Shown here in pieces: positions 5,995-10,076 of a stretch of 10,076 bases of DNA. The notes under the pieces were generated by a model. The model worked only from the letters and a program-made list of their open reading frames with translations. It was not told the DNA's origin and made no database searches. How positions within the stretch are numbered: the stretch's first letter is position 1; the number at the start of each line of letters is the position of its first letter. This stretch comes from JBEKHI01 sp050012355 (GTDB lineage Bacteria; Actinomycetota; Actinomycetes; Streptosporangiales; Streptosporangiaceae). A program made the position numbers and the translations under genes. The stretch covers positions 1-10,076 of the forward strand of contig JBEKHI010000316.1 of NCBI GenBank assembly GCA_050012355.1. Reading direction: 5' to 3'.

Positions 5995-6875
5995 TCCGGG
6001 GGCCGGTGGTCGTTGAACCAGCTGTGCGGCATATCGCGCGGCGCGGGACGCCGAGCGGCGGCGGACGCGCCGTTGAGTGACGCACTGCCGGGACGTTCAG
6101 GTTGTATGCCCTGCTGCAGCACCGCGTCGGCGGCGATCTCGTCCTCGGTCGGCGACAGCGAGATCACCAGGGTCAGCACGAACGTCAGCAGGCTGATGCC
6201 GAGCAGCAGCGGCACCAGGAAGCTGGACGCGGTGCTGCCGGACATGGCCGCCATGGCCGACGCGGAGTCGGCTTGCAGCCGCATGGCGGCCATACCGGTG
6301 TAGTGCATGCCGCTCACCGCGACGCCCATGATTAGCGCGGCCCCGATCGTCGCGCCTACCCCGCGCACCCGGGTGCCGGCCCATAGTGCCGCGGTCCCGG
6401 CGACGATCGCGATCACGACCGACAGGATGAACAGCGGCACGTTGTAATGCGTGCTGTCCGGCATGTTCATCGCGGCCATGCCCATGTAGTGCATGCTGGC
6501 GACCCCGAGCCCGACGATGGCGCCGCCGGTGATCAGCGGCACCAGGCCACCGTTGCCGAAGCCGACGATGAACAGGCCGATACCCACGACGACGATCGCC
6601 AGCAGCATCGAGGCGATCGTGAGCGGCACGTTGTAGAGGATCTGCTGTCCCGGAATGGTGTATCCCAGCATCGCGATGAAGTGCATCGCCCAGACACCGG
6701 CCGCGCCCACGGCGACCGCCGCCAGGACCAGCCAGCGTGCCCGCGCGTAGCCGGTGTACGCCCTGGCCCTGGTCACGCAGCGCAGCCCGAGGAACGAACC
6801 CAGGCACGATATCGCGTAGCCAAGAAGCGGGTTCAGCAATCCATACGAGAAATTGTGGACGGTAACAGTCCCCAC
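5991..6875 (-). CDS. MHYT-domain integral membrane sensor protein
   Basis: The 294-residue membrane protein has about seven helices and three copies of the family signature: MHFI (64-67), MHYM (128-131) and MHYT (190-193), each near the outer end of a helix. The MHYT family has been proposed to bind copper through these His/Met residues and to sense a diatomic gas such as O2, CO or NO. In many bacteria it is fused to GGDEF/EAL or kinase domains. Here the last helix (about 220-241) is followed only by a 50-residue hydrophilic, Pro/Arg-rich tail, so no output domain is attached. I prefer GTG 6875, four bases after GGGGAG. A TTG at 6887 would add four residues. The first helix begins within 20 residues and there is no cleavable signal. 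The gene is monocistronic by position, converging with the reductase gene and facing away from a 231-base leader and promoter region. Confidence 0.88.
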   Translation of the reverse strand: MGTVTVHNFSYGLLNPLLGYAISCLGSFLGLRCVTRARAYTGYARARWLVLAAVAVGAAGVWAMHFIAMLGYTIPGQQILYNVPLTIASMLLAIVVVGIGLFIVGFGNGGLVPLITGGAIVGLGVASMHYMGMAAMNMPDSTHYNVPLFILSVVIAIVAGTAALWAGTRVRGVGATIGAALIMGVAVSGMHYTGMAAMRLQADSASAMAAMSGSTASSFLVPLLLGISLLTFVLTLVISLSPTEDEIAADAVLQQGIQPERPGSASLNGASAAARRPAPRDMPHSWFNDHRPPD

Positions 6876-6891
6876 AGCACTCCCCAACCCC

Positions 6892-6915
6892 CGATGCGCG
6901 GCTCACCGCGCATCG
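6892..6915 (-). promoter_or_regulatory. 10-bp hairpin in the leader of the MHYT gene
   Basis: Bases 6892-6901 and 6906-6915 are exact reverse complements with a four-base loop. On the minus-strand transcript the hairpin ends only a few bases upstream of the GGGGAG ribosome site (about 6880-6885). It could shape access to the ribosome site or be an operator. A second possible stem (GGGGGTG 6931-6937 with CACCCCC 6968-6974) lies farther upstream in the same leader. No known riboswitch class is recognisable. Confidence 0.5.
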
Positions 6916-7005
6916 CCCTGTTTCGCCCGCGGGGGTGCAACATCATGCGATCTCGACCCTGCCGTCACACCCCCACCTATGGGACACAGGCTCGCATAGC
7001 ACGCT

Positions 7006-7035
7006 AAGTTACCGAAACGAATGATTGAAAGTTAA
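7006..7035 (-). promoter_or_regulatory. possible promoter of the MHYT gene
   Basis: Read on the minus strand, TTAACT (7030-7035) and TAACTT (7006-7011) are 18 bases apart, in the most A/T-rich stretch of the region (7000-7065). A start here would give a leader of about 125 bases containing both possible stems. The match to consensus is moderate, and other choices in this A/T-rich block are possible. Confidence 0.35.
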
Positions 7036-7106
7036 CGAAGTTGATTCCAAATGGTAATTATGCAGGTCAGAAAGGTCTCAGCCGGGATCCGGGCGAACAC
7101 TCTGCG

Positions 7107-9308
7107 TTAGTCCAGCGGTTGCCTCGAGATGACCTCCGGCTCGCGGCCGGCCAGCAGCCAGCCGCCGGCCGCCGCGACCAGCGGCAGCCCGACCAGCAGG
7201 ATGAGCACGTCACTGATCGGTAGGTCGCCGAACATGGCCGACAGGCTGCCGTGGGCCCAGGCTAGCCCGGCGATCACCGCGCCGGCCATGCCGAGGATCG
7301 CGCCGAGCAGGCCCAGCGCGGCGGCGGTCGCCGCCGTGATCGTCCGCCGCGTCGTGGTGCTGGCGCCGGTGGCGGTGAGCGTGCGCAGGTCTCGCGCGGT
7401 CTCGCTGCGGATCAGGCCGACGGAGGCGGCCAGCACGCCGAGCGCGATGAGGATGCCGAGCGCGGTGCCGCCGTCGGCGAACTCACCGGCATCCGGGTTA
7501 CCGGTCTTGGTCTCGATCGTCACCTGATAGCTGAGCGCGAGTCGCTTGGCCGCGTCGATCTGCGCGGCGGTGAGCGGGGCAGGCGTCTGGATCAGCCACC
7601 CGTCCAGACTGGGCTGCATATGGTACTTGCTCACCGCGTACTCGGTGATCACCGTATTCGGCGCCGAGGTGCCGCTGGGCAGGCTGCCGATCGTCTGTAT
7701 CACGGGGTTGGCCACGCAGCCGTTGCTCACCGTGCAGGCAGGACCGCCACTATCACCGGTCTGGCTTCCGTTGCCGTTACAGGTCCCGGAGCAGGACGCC
7801 GCGTTGCCCCAGATCATCTCCAGGTCCGGCTGGCCCGCTAGCCCCGGCCGCATGGTGAGGAAGTCGGTGCCGGGAGCGATCTGGCTGGCCTTGATCCCGT
7901 ACGTAGCGAGCAACTGCGCGGTGGCCAGGTATACGTTGCCGGTGAAGTTGGACGAGCCGTGTCGCTGGGCGCCCACCTTGTCCAGCGTGCCCGCGGACTC
8001 CAGCGGTACCGCGGACCCTGCGTGCAGGCTGACGGCGAGGCTGCCGACCTGCTCGCTTAGGCGGGCTAGCTGGGCGTTGCTGAGCTGGTTCGACTCCCCT
8101 GGTGCCACGCTTTGCTGCGAGTAGAAGATCAGCTGGTTGCTGGACAGGTTGGGGCCGAACCAATCGAGCGGATTGTCGAACCTGATGCTGGCGACGATAC
8201 ATATCCCCATGGCCAGGAACACGGCGAACGTGGTCGCCGCCAGCGCGGCCCCGGACCGGGCGCGGTAGCGGACCAGGTCACGCAGCGCGATCCGGACCGC
8301 GACCGGGAGTCGAGGTCCCGTCCAGGCGGTCAGCACACCGATGCCCAGCGGGGCGAGCAGGATGATGCCGACGATCGTAGCGACCAGGCCGGCGAGCAGC
8401 GGCGGTCCGTGGCCGGGACCGCCCTGTACCCCAGACAGGCCACCGGTGAGCGCCAGGCACGCGAGGCCGAACACGAACACGATGACGCCGGGCACGGCGG
8501 AGCGGTGCACTGGCTTGGGCAGGGTGGGGCGGCCGGACAGCGCGGCCACCACCGGCACCGCGGCCATCGTCCGAGCCGGGCGGCGGGAGGCCAGCACCGA
8601 CGTCGCGATCGCGAACACGACCCCGATGGCGAACGCCCACCACGGCAGGTTCGTCGCGTCGACCACGTGGCCGGTGGCCTGCTGCAGCGTCGGCGCGTAG
8701 GCGAACCAGGCAGCGAAGCCCACCACCGCCCCGGCCAGCGCGGCCGCCACCCCGACGACCAGGCCATTCACGATCATGACTAGGCGGAGGTTGCGTTCGG
8801 TCGCGCCGATCGCGCTGAGCATGCCAAGCGCGCGGAGCCTGCGCTGGGCCATCACCGAGAAGCTGGCCACCGACACCAGGCCGATGAACGCCAGGCCCAG
8901 TACCTCCACCAGCAGGACGACTGTCGCCGGCGAGAGCCCGCCCGACATGGCGGTGGGGATCGTGACCGTCGCCGCCGCCGGCATTCCGGCCAGCGTCGTG
9001 TTGCCGTTGCTGGTCGCCCGGGCGGCAGCGGCAGAGCCGAGCAGCATGATCACCTGGCTGGGGCGGGTCACCTGTCCTGGGGCGACCAGCGCGAATTCAT
9101 CCGCCAGGTTGCTCGGGTCCTGCACGATGCCGGTCACCCGCCAGGTCGCGCCGACTGCCCGCCAGGTGCCGCCCACGTGCGCGCCGTACAGGGCCGCCAC
9201 CTGACTGGTCAGCGCGACCTGGCCGGGCCCGGACGGGTAGGTTCCGCTGACCAGGCCCAGCAGCGGAGAGTTGTAGTGCCCGTGCGGGCTCTCGGCGCGA
9301 AGCTGCAC
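7107..9308 (-). CDS. FtsX-type ABC exporter permease, N-terminally truncated
   Basis: An open frame of 733 codons covers most of a large two-module FtsX/MacB-like permease. Residues 1-125 are the rear of an extracytoplasmic domain. Membrane helices follow at about 128-150, 177-202 and 222-240 (first FtsX module, with the typical AQRRLRALGMLSAIGAT cytoplasmic loop), then 272-292, 303-330 and 354-374. A second outer domain spans about 380-610. The last FtsX module has helices at about 614-634, 657-684 and 698-720. The family's first N-terminal helix and roughly the first 100 residues or more are missing. GTG 9308 has no ribosome site, and the permease-like frame continues upstream to about 9330, where it meets the broken ATPase. 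Residues 506-531 carry four Cys in a Gly/Ser-rich insert. With no ATPase partner and no first helix, function is doubtful. The C-terminal part is intact, ending 230 bases before the MHYT start. Confidence 0.8.
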   Translation of the reverse strand: MQLRAESPHGHYNSPLLGLVSGTYPSGPGQVALTSQVAALYGAHVGGTWRAVGATWRVTGIVQDPSNLADEFALVAPGQVTRPSQVIMLLGSAAAARATSNGNTTLAGMPAAATVTIPTAMSGGLSPATVVLLVEVLGLAFIGLVSVASFSVMAQRRLRALGMLSAIGATERNLRLVMIVNGLVVGVAAALAGAVVGFAAWFAYAPTLQQATGHVVDATNLPWWAFAIGVVFAIATSVLASRRPARTMAAVPVVAALSGRPTLPKPVHRSAVPGVIVFVFGLACLALTGGLSGVQGGPGHGPPLLAGLVATIVGIILLAPLGIGVLTAWTGPRLPVAVRIALRDLVRYRARSGAALAATTFAVFLAMGICIVASIRFDNPLDWFGPNLSSNQLIFYSQQSVAPGESNQLSNAQLARLSEQVGSLAVSLHAGSAVPLESAGTLDKVGAQRHGSSNFTGNVYLATAQLLATYGIKASQIAPGTDFLTMRPGLAGQPDLEMIWGNAASCSGTCNGNGSQTGDSGGPACTVSNGCVANPVIQTIGSLPSGTSAPNTVITEYAVSKYHMQPSLDGWLIQTPAPLTAAQIDAAKRLALSYQVTIETKTGNPDAGEFADGGTALGILIALGVLAASVGLIRSETARDLRTLTATGASTTTRRTITAATAAALGLLGAILGMAGAVIAGLAWAHGSLSAMFGDLPISDVLILLVGLPLVAAAGGWLLAGREPEVISRQPLD

Positions 9309-9324
9309 AGGCTGGGTGGTGCCG

Positions 9325-9480
9325 TTAGCGATGCAGCGTCGACTTACCCGACCCGCTCGGTCCCATCACCGCCACCATCATCCCCGCGTCCACCATGAGG
9401 CTCACCTCGCGCAGCGCGTGCACCTGCGCGGCGCCCTCGCCGTACACCTTGGACACCTGCCGCAGTTCCAGCATGCTCAT
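9325..9480 (-). pseudogene. ABC exporter ATPase remnant ending just after Walker A
   Basis: The 51-codon frame begins at ATG 9480, which overlaps the padR stop by four bases (ATGA), so translation was coupled to padR. It starts like a LolD/MacB-type ATPase: LELRQVSKVYGEG (4-16), HALREVSL (21-28) and Walker A GPSGSGKST (40-48). After STL the similarity ends, and TAA follows at 9325-9327. The Q-loop, ABC signature, Walker B and H-loop are all missing, about 170-180 residues by family length. The DNA on the other side of the break encodes the middle of the partner permease in another frame, so a deletion joined the two genes between about 9318 and 9334. The fragment cannot hydrolyse ATP. Confidence 0.85.
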
Positions 9481-10061
9481 GGCATCGCTCCTGTCTTCCT
9501 TCTGAGCTTCGGCAAGTTGTCCGGTACGGGGGCGGGAGGCTCGGCCGCGGCGCGCTTGATCCGGCCGTCCGCGGCGTCTAGCCAGCGGACGACCGCGTCC
9601 AGCCGGAACAGCTCCGCGTCCACCGCCAGCCCCAGCGCCAGGTCGTGGCCCGCGTCCGCTTCCTTGATCCGGGTCCACTGCTGCATGAGCTCGATCAGGT
9701 AGCGGCGGTGCGCCTGGATCACCTCCTGCACGTCGGTGCCCGGCACCCGCAGCGCCACCAGCACCTTGATCACCAGCTCGTCGCGCGGCGGCGAGGACAT
9801 ATCCGGCGGGGTCCGCAGCCAGGTGGTGAGTTCATGTTCGCCTTCGGCGGTGATCCGGAATCGCTTCTGCGGGCTGTCCCGCTCGTCATCGTCGTCAGAC
9901 AGGATCAGGCCGTCACGCTCCAGCCGCTGCAGCGTGGTGTACACCTGCCCGATGTTCAGCGGCCAGACCTCACCGGTGCTGGCCTCGAACTCCTCACGCA
10001 GCCGCAGTCCGTACTTCGGTCCCTCGCTGAGCAGCGCCAGCAGCGCGTGCCGGACGCTCAC
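9477..10061 (-). CDS. PadR-family transcriptional regulator
   Basis: The 194-residue protein has an N-terminal winged helix (about 3-80) with the PadR hallmarks ALLALLSEGPKYGLRLREEFE and GQVYTTLQRLERDGLI, the latter being the recognition-helix region. A C-terminal helical part (about 90-175), as in Vir-type PadR proteins, provides the dimer interface. GTG 10061 follows AGGA (10065-10068). The wing contains an acidic DDDDERD run (56-62). PadR proteins usually repress an adjacent exporter operon until an effector binds. Here the gene leads the operon and overlaps the ATPase start by ATGA, so it probably controlled its own transcript. The operator would lie beyond the right edge of the window. 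The regulator looks intact although the exporter behind it is broken. Confidence 0.9.
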   Translation of the reverse strand: MSVRHALLALLSEGPKYGLRLREEFEASTGEVWPLNIGQVYTTLQRLERDGLILSDDDDERDSPQKRFRITAEGEHELTTWLRTPPDMSSPPRDELVIKVLVALRVPGTDVQEVIQAHRRYLIELMQQWTRIKEADAGHDLALGLAVDAELFRLDAVVRWLDAADGRIKRAAAEPPAPVPDNLPKLRRKTGAMP

Positions 10062-10076
10062 GGTTCCTGTCCATTC

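Noticed and set aside
6097..6906. 269-codon minus-strand frame overlapping the MHYT gene
   Set aside because: It is a shifted frame of the MHYT gene with no hydrophobic helices. The correct frame carries three family motifs.
7082..7095. CCGG-GAT-CCGG inverted repeat after the permease as a terminator
   Set aside because: The stem is only four base pairs with no T tract, too weak to call.
8112..8783. 223-codon plus-strand open frame opposite the permease
   Set aside because: The composition (Gly, Arg, Asp, His, Gln rich) is that of a shadow of a membrane-protein gene, with no domain match.
9481..9678. Upstream extension of the ATPase frame into padR
   Set aside because: It is Gly/Arg-rich shadow text. 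ATG 9480 with the ATGA overlap is the natural coupled start.

Overview
The window looks like chromosomal DNA of a high-GC actinomycete (Actinomycetota). GC is high through most genes, GTG starts and GGAGG-type ribosome sites are common, and the protein set fits: a DUF4232 lipoprotein, a Tat-exported family 3 glycoside hydrolase, a PadR-controlled ABC exporter and an MHYT membrane protein. I cannot name a genus. There are no RNA genes, CRISPR arrays, insertion sequences or phage genes that I can see.

Layout, left to right. An alpha/beta hydrolase enters from the left edge (1-684, +). It is followed by the remains of an APH-type phosphotransferase (723-1427, +) that lacks most of its N-lobe and its C-terminus. 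The remnant runs straight into the 3' end of an opposing DUF4232 lipoprotein gene (1429-2091, -). A 233-base divergent region separates that gene from a secreted GH3 hydrolase (2325-3461, +), which ends at a perfect 20-bp hairpin. A DUF302 protein (3588-4106, +) comes next. A strong promoter (TTGAAT-17-TAGGAT) then drives a likely two-gene unit: a TauD/TfdA-type 2-oxoglutarate oxygenase homologue (4228-5016) and an NADPH quinone-oxidoreductase-like enzyme (5062-5994). The second gene shares a TTAA stop overlap with a convergent MHYT membrane protein gene (5991-6875, -), which has a structured leader. The right third is a minus-strand operon, padR (9477-10061), ABC ATPase, FtsX-type permease. 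The ATPase breaks off just after its Walker A motif (9325-9480) and continues into the middle of the permease (7107-9308), so the exporter appears to have been broken by one internal deletion.

The most interesting item is the TauD-like protein. Every landmark of the family is present (first His, 2OG-binding Thr, distal His, C-terminal Arg) except the metal-binding Asp, which is Gly (H102-I-G104). That His-X-Gly pattern is the signature of non-heme iron halogenases such as WelO5 and BesD, where the vacant site holds halide. Whether this protein is a halogenase, another altered enzyme or an inactive homologue cannot be settled from sequence alone. Further points are a Cys in place of the usual Ser nucleophile in the hydrolase, a GH3 enzyme without the NagZ His dyad, and two gene-breaking deletions within 10 kb.
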